In this document: positions 21,111 to 29,900 of the stretch, piece by piece
Position numbering within the stretch: the stretch's first letter is position 1
How the letters are laid out: each line of letters opens with the position of its first letter
DNA from: Pirellulimonas nuda
GTDB taxonomy: Bacteria; Planctomycetota; Planctomycetia; Pirellulales; Lacipirellulaceae
Direction: 5' to 3'
NCBI RefSeq assembly: GCF_007750855.1
Contig: NZ_CP036291.1
Location: 1 to 64,000, forward strand
DNA: 64,000 nt
Program-made: the position numbers and the translations under genes
Notes under the pieces: model-generated
Seen by the model: the letters and a program-made list of their open reading frames with translations, nothing else
The model's database searches: none
What the model was told of the DNA's origin: nothing

Positions 21111-21704
21111 GTTCGCTCTTAGGAGTGCGTTGTGCGAGAAGGCGTCCGCCGCCCCAGGACGACGCCCGCCGAAGGCCTGGCAACCCACGGGCGACGCGGC
21201 CGACGCGCGGCGACAAGAACCCGGCCAGGAGCCCGATTGTACCGCGCCCGAACCTAGCGGCGAAAGCGAACCGGCGCCGCGGCTGGCGCTCTCCAGATGG
21301 CAAAAAGAAATGCCTCGCAAATAGCCGCCCGATCGCAGAGAATCACAGTGCGAACCGTTGCCCCGGGAGCGTGTCGGGGCCGCGGGGCGCAGGCGTTATG
21401 CGCAGAGGCAGCGGCGCCCGCGGGGTGCGCCATTATTGTCCGCTTGGTGTCCGATGGGGCCCGTTGATGTCCGCTCAGCAGCGACCGAAGACCGGCGCCA
21501 CGCCCCCGGCGGGTGGCGGAGCAGTTAGAAACCCGCGGTTTTTTTCGCGGGGGGCCGCCCAGGGAGGGGTTTTGTCCGAAAACTCCCCCCCACACCGCCG
21601 GACAAAAGGGACAAAATAAAAGCACCTCCCCAACGCCTGAAAACACCGAGCCCTAACACCCAATACCTAACGCCTCATACCTAACCCCCAACCCCTCTCT
21701 CCCC
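21111..21704. other. 594-bp divergent spacer with iterated TGTCC motifs
   Basis: No gene is seen. Three plus-strand TGTCCG motifs start at about 21437, 21448 and 21468, spaced roughly 11 and 20 bp. GGACAAAA/TTTTGTCC motifs follow near 21570-21615. A cccgcg/cgcggg hairpin with a T-rich loop is at about 21532-21551. A pyrimidine-rich cctaac-iterated leader precedes the SRAP start. Similar motifs recur at 43795-44095. Confidence 0.5.
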
Positions 21705-22406
21705 ATGTGCGGCCGCTTCACCCTCAAGACCCCCGCGCGCGACTTGATCGCGGCGCTGGACCTCGCCAGCAGCGACCGGCAGCTTGGGCTGTTCGAGCCG
21801 CGGTGGAATATAGCGCCCACGCAGCAGGTTCCGGTGGTGCGGCTGGACGGCGGGGCGCGAGAGGCCGTGGCGATGCGGTGGGGGCTGATCCCGAGCTGGT
21901 CGAAGGAGCCGGGCAAGGGGGCGCCGTTGATCAACGCCCGCAGCGAGACCGTGGCCGAGAAGCCGTCGTTCCGCACGGCGCTAAAGCGGCGCCGCTGCCT
22001 GATGCCGGCCGACGGCTTTTACGAGTGGCAGGAGTCCGGTGGCAAGGGCGCCAAGCAGCCGTTTTACATCCACCGCAAAGACGACGGGCCGTTTGCCTTT
22101 GCCGCGTTGTGGGAGTGCTGGCGGAGCAAAGAAGACCCCGCGGCGGCGCCGGTGGAGAGTTGTACGCTGGTCAACACCGAGGCGGTGGGCTGGATGACCG
22201 AGATCCACCACCGCATGCCGGTGATCTTAGAACCGAAGGATTTTGACGTGTGGCTCGACCCAGAGCTGCAAGAAGCGGGGCCGCTGGCGCCGTTGTTCGC
22301 GCCGGCCGAGCACAACGAGCTGGTGGCCCAGCCGGTGTCGACGTACGTGAACAAGGCGACGAACGAGGGGCCCAGGTGTGTCGAGGTGCAGAAGACTTTG
22401 TTTTGA
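21705..22406 (+). CDS. SOS response-associated peptidase (SRAP, YedK/HMCES family)
   Basis: This 233-residue protein forms a covalent thiazolidine cross-link with abasic sites in single-stranded DNA and protects them. The catalytic Cys2 (MCGRF), Asn77 (INARSET), Glu107 (GFYEW) and His168 (EIHHRMPV) are all present, matching the known active site of YedK/HMCES. The length is normal. The N-terminal Met must be removed for Cys2 to react, which fixes the start at 21705. Confidence 0.93.
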   Translation: MCGRFTLKTPARDLIAALDLASSDRQLGLFEPRWNIAPTQQVPVVRLDGGAREAVAMRWGLIPSWSKEPGKGAPLINARSETVAEKPSFRTALKRRRCLMPADGFYEWQESGGKGAKQPFYIHRKDDGPFAFAALWECWRSKEDPAAAPVESCTLVNTEAVGWMTEIHHRMPVILEPKDFDVWLDPELQEAGPLAPLFAPAEHNELVAQPVSTYVNKATNEGPRCVEVQKTLF

Positions 22407-22410
22407 ACTA

Positions 22411-22475
22411 CGGATAGCACGGATGACGCGGATGAAGGACGATGGCCACGAAGAGGCACAAAAAGCACAAAGAAG
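22411..22475. repeat. Composite intergenic repeats (families B and D)
   Basis: cggatagcacggatgacgcg is a family-B half element. It is followed by ggccacgaagaggcacaaaa (family D), ending in agcacaaag. The D part recurs in direct orientation about 490 bp downstream. The inverted B half recurs at 23061-23080. Confidence 0.75.
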
Positions 22476-22490
22476 GAGAGAGGTGTACAG

Positions 22491-22979
22491 ATGAGATTTT
22501 TTGGTGGTTCCCTGCTGGTGTTGATGCTTTCGGCGACGAGTTTGTTTGGCGACGAGCCGGCAGCGATGAACGCGCAAGAGACGGCGCTTTCAAAGTCGCT
22601 CTCGGGCGCGGTGATGAGCGGGTTCTTCTCGGTCGATCGCGACGACGATGCTCCCCCCGAGCTGCGCCGCGAGCGGTACGAGCTGGGCGAGGTGAAGAAG
22701 CTGGACAGCGGGATGTGGGTCTTCCCGACACGCATCAAGTACGGCGACCACGACGTGACGCTGCCCATCGTGCTGCCGGTGGCTTGGGCGGACGACACCG
22801 CGGTGATCCGGGTGAACAACATCGGCTTCCCCGGCTTGGGGACGTACTCGGCCCGGGTGCTGATCCACGACGGCAAGTACGCCGGCTACTGGCAGGGCGC
22901 GGGGCACGGCGGGCGGTTGTTCGGTTCGATCAAAAAGGATGGCCACGAAGAGGCACAAGAAAGCACAAAGACGCGGTAG
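22491..22979 (+). CDS. Small secreted hypothetical protein with repeat-derived C-terminus
   Basis: I do not recognise this 162-residue protein. It has a signal peptide (MRFFGGSLLVLMLSATSLFG) and a beta-rich body (RYELGEVKKLDSGMWVFPTRI; VTLPIVLPVAWADDTAVIRVN; TYSARVLIHDGKYAGYWQG). The last dozen residues (GHEEAQESTKTR) are encoded by the family-D repeat and the TAG stop comes from the next palindrome, so the native C-terminus has been replaced or extended. It lies between repeat copies on both sides. Confidence 0.7.
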   Translation: MRFFGGSLLVLMLSATSLFGDEPAAMNAQETALSKSLSGAVMSGFFSVDRDDDAPPELRRERYELGEVKKLDSGMWVFPTRIKYGDHDVTLPIVLPVAWADDTAVIRVNNIGFPGLGTYSARVLIHDGKYAGYWQGAGHGGRLFGSIKKDGHEEAQESTKTR

Positions 22980-23080
22980 GGTGCACGTAGTGCACCGGCC
23001 TCGGAGAGGCTGCTGCGGTATGCATGGCTGGTGCACTGCGTGCACCCTACAGAGCTGTGCCATCCGTGCTATCCGTGGTT
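22935..23080. repeat. Cluster of three repeat elements between secreted gene and rsmE
   Basis: The second family-D copy is at 22935-22970. A 21-bp inverted repeat follows, with arms at 22976-22996 and 23030-23050, one mismatch, and gtagggtgcac ends. A family-B half element (catccgtgctatccgtggtt) is at 23061-23080. The stop codons of both neighbouring genes lie inside these elements. Confidence 0.85.
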
Positions 23081-23779
23081 CCCGCCGTCGGCCAGAGCAA
23101 CCAGCGTGGCCGCGGCGATGGCGGCGGTTTCGATGCGGAGGATGCGCGGGCCCAGCGCGATGGGGCGCCAGCCGTGCTGCTGGGCGAGCTCGACCTCATG
23201 GTCGGTGAGCCCCCCCTCGGGGCCGACGGCGACGACGGTCGGGGTTTGCGATCCGGCAGTGAGTCCCGCCGCGACCCCCGGGTGCGCGACGAGCCTGCGG
23301 TGTTCCGGGAAACCTTCGATGCACTCATTCCACGACCGAGGCGCGGTGATCTCCATCAACCGGTTGCGGCCGCACTGCTTTGAGGCTTCGACGACGTTGC
23401 GGCGGAGTTTATCCAGAGCGCTGCCGGCGAGGCGGACTACGGAGCGTTCGGTGAGCAGCGGCACGAGCGACGTGACGCCTAGCTCGGTGAGTTTCTCGAC
23501 GAGCCACTTCTGGCGGTCCCCCTTGGGGATGGCGACCGCCAGCACGAGCTCGCGTGCAGACTCGCGGCTGACTTCACGACGTTCTAGAACGCGTAGCGTG
23601 GCGGTGGCCCGCGCCAAGGTTTGGACCTCGGCGTCGAACTCGGCGCCGGCGCCGTCGAACAGCGTGACGCGGTCGCCCGGCCCCGCGCGCATGACGTGCA
23701 GCAAGTGGTGGGCTTCGGACCCCGCCAGCGTTGCTAGCGGGCCTTCGATGGGCGTTTCGGAGAAGTAGCGGTCGGGCAT
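23069..23779 (-). CDS. rsmE: 16S rRNA (uracil-1498-N3)-methyltransferase RsmE
   Basis: This 236-residue SPOUT methyltransferase modifies U1498 of 16S rRNA. Family features are the N-terminal PUA-like domain (SEAHHLLHVMRAGPGDRVTLFDG), KGDRQKWLVEKLTELGV, RRNVVEASKQCGRNRLMEI, and the SAM-binding knot VVAVGPEGGLTDHE with LGPRILRIETAAIAA. The start at 23779 (MPDRYF) was preferred over upstream residues encoded by a repeat. The last residues (NHG) and the TAG stop are contributed by a family-B repeat. Confidence 0.93.
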   Translation of the reverse strand: MPDRYFSETPIEGPLATLAGSEAHHLLHVMRAGPGDRVTLFDGAGAEFDAEVQTLARATATLRVLERREVSRESARELVLAVAIPKGDRQKWLVEKLTELGVTSLVPLLTERSVVRLAGSALDKLRRNVVEASKQCGRNRLMEITAPRSWNECIEGFPEHRRLVAHPGVAAGLTAGSQTPTVVAVGPEGGLTDHEVELAQQHGWRPIALGPRILRIETAAIAAATLVALADGGNHG

Positions 23780-23791
23780 GGAAAGAAATGG

Positions 23792-23853
23792 ACCACGGAT
23801 AGCACGGATGTCACAGATGCCGAACACGAAATCCGTATCCGTGCGATCCGTGG
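23792..23853. repeat. Family B inverted repeat upstream of rsmE
   Basis: accacggatagcacggat (from 23792) pairs with atccgtgcgatccgtggtt (ending near 23853), with small mismatches. It lies between the divergent rsmE and the ExeA-like gene. Confidence 0.8.
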
Positions 23854-23938
23854 TTAATTTGAAGCGGCGGCGGGCAGAAAGACGATGCATCGGATACGAG
23901 ATCGTCTGTCGTCCGGTAAACGCAAAGGCTTGTCAACG

Positions 23939-24775
23939 ATGCACACGCAGCTCGACCATTCCTACCTGCAGCACTGGGGCCTGGCGAACTCGCCCTTCCG
24001 CATGCAGGCCGACCCCGCGCGGGCCTACCCCAGCAGCAGCATCGGCGAAGCGATCGCCCGGGTCGAGTACCTGGTGGGCGAACGCCGCCGGCTGGCGGTG
24101 CTGGTGGGAGAACAGGGGGTCGGCAAATCGCTGGCGCTGGCCGTGGCCGCCCGTGAGCTGCGGCGCCGGGGGGCGGACGTCGCCCTGGTGGACGCCGCGG
24201 GGATCACTACCCGTGAGCTGCTGTGGCAGACCGCCGTGCAGCTTGGCGCCGGGCCGATGGAGAGCGACGAGACGCAGAAGCTGTGGCGGCGGATTGCGGA
24301 CCACCTGGCCGAGAACCGCTGGCAGGGGAGGGCTTCTATCTTGCTGCTAGACGACTGCGCCGCGCTGGGGCCCGACCAGCAGTCGCACCTGCTGCGGCTA
24401 GCGCGGCTGGAGAGCCAAACGGACGCCCGCTGGACGCTGCTGCTGGCGATGGAGCAGGGGCAGCTCGGGCGGCTCTGCCCACAACTGCTGGAGCTGATCG
24501 ACATGAAGATCGAGCTGGAGCGGTGGGAGGCGGACGACTCCGAGGGGTACGTGCAGCACGCGCTGCTGGCCGCCGGCCGGCTGGCGCCGGTGTTCACCGA
24601 CGGGGGGCTGGCGGCCCTGCACGAGCTGGCCGAGGGCTCTCCCCGGCACGTGGCGAGGCTGGCCGACTTTGCGCTGCTGGCTGGCGCCGGGGCGGGGGCG
24701 GAGCAGATCGACGGGGCGCTGGTGCAGGCCGCGTTCGACGAGATCGCTTGGCGCCCCGAGGGGCCGGACGTCTGA
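23939..24775 (+). CDS. ExeA/GspA-like AAA ATPase
   Basis: The 278-residue protein begins with the ExeA-type pattern (YLQHWGLANSPF). Walker A GEQGVGKS follows, then Walker B ILLLDDC and a C-terminal lid region ending in the LAEGSPRHVARLADFALLA sensor-like segment. Such ATPases occur in type II secretion (ExeA), transposition (TniB) and cell-envelope roles. No transposase or secretion gene is adjacent, so its partner is unknown. The ATG at 23939 fits the family start; another ATG lies at 23885. Confidence 0.8.
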   Translation: MHTQLDHSYLQHWGLANSPFRMQADPARAYPSSSIGEAIARVEYLVGERRRLAVLVGEQGVGKSLALAVAARELRRRGADVALVDAAGITTRELLWQTAVQLGAGPMESDETQKLWRRIADHLAENRWQGRASILLLDDCAALGPDQQSHLLRLARLESQTDARWTLLLAMEQGQLGRLCPQLLELIDMKIELERWEADDSEGYVQHALLAAGRLAPVFTDGGLAALHELAEGSPRHVARLADFALLAGAGAGAEQIDGALVQAAFDEIAWRPEGPDV

Positions 24776-24781
24776 TACAAT
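24773..24781 (+). promoter_or_regulatory. Extended -10 promoter for DUF4404 gene
   Basis: TGATACAAT forms an extended -10 element (TG, one base, TACAAT at 24776-24781), 41 bases before the ATG of the DUF4404 gene. No clear -35 box is visible, as expected for extended -10 promoters. Confidence 0.4.
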
Positions 24782-24821
24782 AAGGCCTCTGGAAGCCCTC
24801 CACGCCCGAACCGGCAGCACG

Positions 24822-25094
24822 ATGACCCAACAACAACTCGCCGAGACGCTCGAACGGCTGCACGCCGAGCTCGACTCGATCGACCGCGTCGACGACGCTA
24901 CCCGCACCGCGCTGCAGAAGGTGACCGCCGACATCGAGCGGCTGCTCGACCCGGAGCAACCCACGACCGACCAAGACGTGGACGATTCCCGCGCCGGGCT
25001 GCAGGACCTGGTGATCGGGTTCGAAGCAGAACACCCCAAGCTAGCCGAAGCGCTGGGACGCGTAGCAGACGGGCTGGCGAACCTAGGGATTTAG
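24822..25094 (+). CDS. DUF4404 family protein
   Basis: This 90-residue, all-helical acidic protein contains the DUF4404 pattern: TLERLHAELDSIDRVDD, DIERLLDPEQ, and FEAEHPKLAEALGRVADGLANLGI. The function is unknown. It starts 46 bp after the ExeA-like gene, and a separate extended -10 promoter lies in that spacer. Confidence 0.8.
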   Translation: MTQQQLAETLERLHAELDSIDRVDDATRTALQKVTADIERLLDPEQPTTDQDVDDSRAGLQDLVIGFEAEHPKLAEALGRVADGLANLGI

Positions 25095-25157
25095 CGCACG
25101 AAGCAAGTCGCCCAGCAGCAGCCGACCTACGGTCGGCGCGGCCGCAAGGGCGTTGGT

Positions 25158-25175
25158 CTCCCGCTCAGGCGGGAG
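25158..25175. terminator. Hairpin at the end of the minus-strand PD-(D/E)XK-like gene
   Basis: CTCCCGC and GCGGGAG form a perfect 7-bp stem around a TCAG loop. The stem includes part of the TGA stop of the minus-strand gene. It sits between convergent genes and may act as a two-way terminator, without a T tract. Confidence 0.45.
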
Positions 25176-26859
25176 CCTGTGCTTCGCGGAGGATCACGAG
25201 TTGGGCGCGGAGCAACACCACCTGGCGTTCGAGCGCTTCTTGATCGATCCGCACCCGCTCGAGGATCGTCTCACTGGAAGAGCGGATGGTCTCGGCCGGC
25301 TTGCGCACCTTGTCGAGGCCGGCGCTGCGTTTCTCGATCTCGTTGATCGCCTTCTCGATAGCGTCGAAGTCCGCGGCCTGGGTCTCCTGCGAGCGCCCGA
25401 CGCGGATCGAGAGCGCCCGGGCGATGTCGAGGCCGGCGCGCAGGTACACGTCGGTCGTTGGGTCTTCTGCGTCCCACAGCACGACTACGTCCTGCCCGTA
25501 CCGCCGCACGGGGGCGAGCGTCGCGGGCGCACACCGCTTGGAGAACACGAACAACCCAAACCCTGCGCCGCGGTTCTTGCGGGCTTCGGCTAGTTCTTCG
25601 CACGCGCGCAGCAGCGTGTACCCTGATTCCTGCTTGGCTTCTACGACCAGCTTCGCCCCGGGCGCGGCGCTCTCGTGGCCGAGCTCAACGATGCAGTCCC
25701 CCTTCTTGCAGTTCTTGATCAGCCCCGTAGAGGCGCCGGTGGCGGCAGCGACGTCGCCGGAGTGCTGTGCCTCGCGGGCGATGAACTCGAAGACGGCCTC
25801 CTCGAACGTGGCGCCGTGCTGCGTGCCGCGTTCTGCCTCGACGCGCTTGGCGACCATCGCGGCGAGCGAAACCTTCACATTCTCCTGGAAATCGCGGTTG
25901 CGTTTGTCGGCCTGTTCGAGCAGTCCCGACAACTCGCGCCGCAGCCGCGCCAGCGGCGACGCTTCGTCGTCCAGCGTCAGGTTGCCGTGGATGGCGCCTT
26001 GGGTGGCTTCGAGCATCTGCTTGAGCCGCGACAGGGCGGACGCGTCGTTGTCTAGCGAGAACTCACTGCTAATCGTCCGCTGGGCCCGATCGACGTTCGA
26101 CACCAACCGGCTGAGCGCTGAGTCTTCTTTGTCGAGCGAGAACTCGGCCACCACGTCGTCGATCTTCTGCTTGAGGTCGCGGCTGAGGTCGCCGTGTTTG
26201 CAGGTCAGCTCCCCCACCAGGCGGCTCAGGGCGCCCTCTTTGTTGTCGAGGGAGAACTCCCGCAGCACGCTCTCGCGCTGCTTGACCAGCTCGCCATCCA
26301 CCACGGCGCGGAGCGAAGCGACCACCCCCTGGGCCTGCTGCGGATCGAGCAGCCGCATCAACGGGCTGCCGGCGCCGATGCGGGCGTCGAGCGTGCGGCC
26401 TAGCTGCGAGCCTTCCCCCCCCAGGTGGCTCTTGAGCAGCGTGGCGAGCTCGCCGTCGTCGCTGACCAGCCGGCCGACGCGCTCGGCCAGGCGCCCGCTC
26501 TGCGGGTCGAAGTAGTCCTTGAGGACGGCGCTCGTCTTCTCGTGCGACTGCTGGGCGTTCTGGTCGAACAGCTTCTGCAGCTCGCCCACGAGCCTGGCGC
26601 CTTCGTCGCGGACGCTCTGGGCGTCGATACGACCCTGGGCGTGCCGCAATGCCAGCACGCCGATCCGCAGGGCGTCGAGGGCATAGTCGTGCCGGGCCCG
26701 CCCCGAAGGCCGTTCCGAGAGGGCCTCGATCACGTCGCGGTCGCGGACCATCAGCTCGAGAGCAAGAGACGCCGGTAGCTCCCCCGGATGGTTCTCGAGC
26801 GTGGTCTCATCGTCGATCGCTTCGTCTTCCATCCCAAACCAAGCACTGGGCGCAGTCAC
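25165..26859 (-). CDS. Coiled-coil protein with SLD-type repeats and PD-(D/E)XK-like nuclease site
   Basis: This 564-residue protein is of unknown function. Residues about 200-307 contain four copies of a 15-residue repeat (EFSLDNKEGALSRLV at 201, 239, 266 and a divergent copy at 293), spaced 38, 27 and 27. Then FEEAVFEFI (352-360), GDCIVELG with Asp388, and LVVEAKQ with Glu407 and Lys409 give a D-x18-ExK pattern typical of restriction-like nuclease folds. The C-terminus is coiled coil. The GTG start at 26859 is supported by an RBS. It is probably co-transcribed behind the 1371-residue gene (109-bp gap). A DNA-cleaving or DNA-binding role is inferred. Confidence 0.75.
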   Translation of the reverse strand: MTAPSAWFGMEDEAIDDETTLENHPGELPASLALELMVRDRDVIEALSERPSGRARHDYALDALRIGVLALRHAQGRIDAQSVRDEGARLVGELQKLFDQNAQQSHEKTSAVLKDYFDPQSGRLAERVGRLVSDDGELATLLKSHLGGEGSQLGRTLDARIGAGSPLMRLLDPQQAQGVVASLRAVVDGELVKQRESVLREFSLDNKEGALSRLVGELTCKHGDLSRDLKQKIDDVVAEFSLDKEDSALSRLVSNVDRAQRTISSEFSLDNDASALSRLKQMLEATQGAIHGNLTLDDEASPLARLRRELSGLLEQADKRNRDFQENVKVSLAAMVAKRVEAERGTQHGATFEEAVFEFIAREAQHSGDVAAATGASTGLIKNCKKGDCIVELGHESAAPGAKLVVEAKQESGYTLLRACEELAEARKNRGAGFGLFVFSKRCAPATLAPVRRYGQDVVVLWDAEDPTTDVYLRAGLDIARALSIRVGRSQETQAADFDAIEKAINEIEKRSAGLDKVRKPAETIRSSSETILERVRIDQEALERQVVLLRAQLVILREAQAPA

Positions 26860-26865
26860 GGCGGT

Positions 26866-26870
26866 CTCCT
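26866..26870 (-). promoter_or_regulatory. RBS supporting a GTG start
   Basis: AGGAG on the minus strand lies six bases before the GTG at 26859. It favours this start over longer in-frame readings that run into the preceding gene. Confidence 0.55.
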
Positions 26871-26968
26871 TACGCGCGGGTGGTGTACGGATGTGAGTAT
26901 CGCGGGTGACGCCGCGCGAGGCAAGCGGCCCGCAAAGTCCGCCGCATAGGGAGCCGCTGCTTGGGCCC

Positions 26969-29900
26969 CTACTTCTTCTTCCGATCCCCCGGCCGCCCCG
27001 GGAGCAGCGGGGTTGATTCGGAGAGCTGCTGCTGGATCTGCGGCCAGGTGAGCTCGCGTTGGGGCGTGTGCGCCAGGGCGTCTTCCCCCTGACCGGGGTG
27101 CCGGAGTCGGACCCGGGTCTCGGTGATCTCGTTCTCGAGGGCGCCGATCCAGTCGGGGGCGTCGAGCCCGGCGCCGCTGGGTTGGACGCTGAGGTTATCG
27201 ATCTCGGCCGCGACCTCGACGAACTGGGCGGAGGTCTCGTCGGCCCCCGCGGCGGCGGCGGTGATGGCCGGCTCGACCAGGGCCTGCAGGCGGTCGATGG
27301 TGAGCGGGCGGACGAACCTTTCCGCCAAGCGCTCCGCCACGGTCGGCAACCGCATGCCGTAGTGTTGCGAGAGCGACTCCAGCTCCCCCAGACGTGCGTC
27401 GGCCTCGCCGGCGGTCCGCTGCTCAACGGCGGCGCGCCACAGCTCCGCCGCGGCGAGCCTGCCGCTGCGCACCAGGATGCGGTGGGCGAGGTAAACCGGC
27501 TTCAGGTTCCAGGCCACGCGGTCGTAGCTGGTGCGGAGCCGCAAGAAATCGATCAGCACGTACAGCAGCTCGCCGTGATCGCTTTGGGTGGTGGTTGTGT
27601 TGTAGTCGCGGTACTCACGGTAGTTTTCTACAACCGCCTCGATGGCGATGGTGAGCCACTGGGCCGCGATTTCGTGATCCACCTTCCCGGCTTGCAGGTC
27701 GTCCAGCAGCCGGAACGACGTGTCTTCTTCCTCCAACAGCCCGGTGAGCCACACGTCGGCGGTGCGGTGGAGGATCCCCCGTAGGTTGCCGAGGGTGAGG
27801 AACGACTGGTCGAACAAGTCGCCGCCGTAGCGTTCGATAAACTCGACGAACCTGCGCCAAGTCTCCGGGTCGCTCAGCTTCTCAACGACGCTCAGCCGCA
27901 CGGTGCGGCTGTGCCGGAGCCAGCGGCCAAGCTGACTCTCGGTAAGGTCCTGCAGGGCTTGGACCAGCAGGGAGTCCGAGGCGCGTGCGTCTGGCCGAGC
28001 GGCCAGCTCTGCCGGCGCGGCCCCGTCGTCCCACGAATCGGCCGAGGCGACCAGGCACCGCACGACCGCCTCGTAGCCGTTCTCGAACAGCCGATCGTAT
28101 TCCGTGACGGCCCCGGGGCCGACGGGGTGGTCGATCTCCATCCGCTGGGCGACGTCCAGCAACTGGCAAGTCTCGCGCACCAGTCCCAGCCGCGGCAGCC
28201 AGCCCAGCAGGTCGTGGATGAGTTGGTGGAGGGCGCGGGCCTTGACGATCCGCCTGGGGTCGCCCCCTTTGCTCAGCGGGATGTAGAGCAGTTCCTCGGC
28301 CAGCAACGACGCGCAGAATTCCGGCCAATGCTTGCGGATCAACGCGTCGTCTCCGGTCAGCACGCCGCGGAGCACCTCGATGGTCCGCCCCAGGCTGCTG
28401 GTCGATTCGGCCTCGGGCTGGGACCCCGAGGCGGCGCGCAGCAGCCGGCCGGCGTCCGATAGCTCGACGCAGGTCACGATCACCTGTTCCAGGATCCCGT
28501 CGCGGAGCACGCGTCGCCGGTCGTACTCGATCAGCTCCTCGTTGCCGCCGCGGGGCGGCGCCAGGCGGTGGGCGTGCACGGCGTCGAGCAGCCGGCAGAG
28601 CTGCGTGTAATGGCGCGTCGCTTGGTGCTGCCAGCCTTCGAACGCTGCGCGGCGTTCGGAAGCGTCCGAGTGGGCGGCGTCGAAGGTGCCCCAGGAGATC
28701 GCGGTCTGCTTCCAGAGGGCCGCGGTCGTGCGGATGAACCCGAGCCGTTGCTCGAGGCGGTCCGATTCCGCCTCAAACGCCAGCCGGGTGTCGTCCTGCC
28801 CGGCGTCGAAGATCGACGAGTCCATGCCGTCATCGGTGCTGTCCTCGTAGGTCACGCCCTCGTAGGCGGCGCCGAAGAGGTTGTCGAGCTCGTCGTCCTC
28901 GTCATTCTCGAACTGGTCGTCGTGCGGATCGAAGTCTTCCTGGGAAAGGAACTCCAGGTCGGAATCTCCCTCGAACGCGTCGTCGAAGTCATCGTCCGCG
29001 TCGTCCTCGAGCAGGTCGTCCAGTGCTTCGTCGTCTTCGCTCCAAACGGTCTCGCCGAGCTCGAAGGCGGGGACCTGCCAGTACTCGTCTGCGCTCGCTT
29101 CTAGGTGGGCGAAGAACTTCTCGACGGTCGGCCACATCGGTTCGTGGGTTTCTCTTTCTCGGGCGTCCACCATCTGCAGCCAGCGCTGGGCGAGCGCGTC
29201 GAACGAGGCGTCGCCGTCCTCCAGCGGGGTGAAGTCGACCTGGCTGAGCCATTGCATGGCGAGCGCCATCGAGGCGACCAAGTCTCCCTTGTCGAGCAAC
29301 GCCTCGATCACCAACTGGAACGCTTTGGGAGAGTCGAACTGGTCGACAAACATCCGCCAGAAGCCGATGTCGCCGGCCGCGGCGCCCGCCTTGTGCCAAG
29401 CGTTCAGGGCGCCGGCGACCAGGTTCGAAGAGATCTCAATCTCTTTCGCGACCAGCCTGGGGACGCCGCTGACCGTGCTTGTGGCGTAGCGGTCCCACCA
29501 GTCGGACACCCGCGCCAGGGCCGCAGAGAACGTCTTCTCGTGGGCGTCGTCGTCGATCGCGGCCGCCTCGGTCCAGGCGCGTGCGCACAGGTCGAGGAGC
29601 TGCTCGACCAGCCGCACCAGCTCGTCGACCCGGTAGTCGTGAACGGAGTTCTCGATAGCCGGGAACAGGCTGAAGGCGCCGCCAAACCCCACCACGCTCC
29701 ACGGGTCGACCAACGCTCCGCACTCGATTCCGCGGTGGAGCAGGTCTTCGATCTCGGGGAGCCGGGCGGCCACAACGTCCAGCTTGTGCCCGTCGAGCGC
29801 CCGGTGGCCCTCGGTGAGTCGGCAGTAGATCTGCGCGAGCATGCGCGCGGAGGCGACCCGGACCGCGCGGGCCTGCCGCTGGGCCGCTTCGGTGTACCCC

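Noticed and set aside
21111-21320. N-terminal extension of the alginate-lyase-like protein
   Set aside because: The extra residues precede a clear signal peptide start at 21110 and look non-coding.
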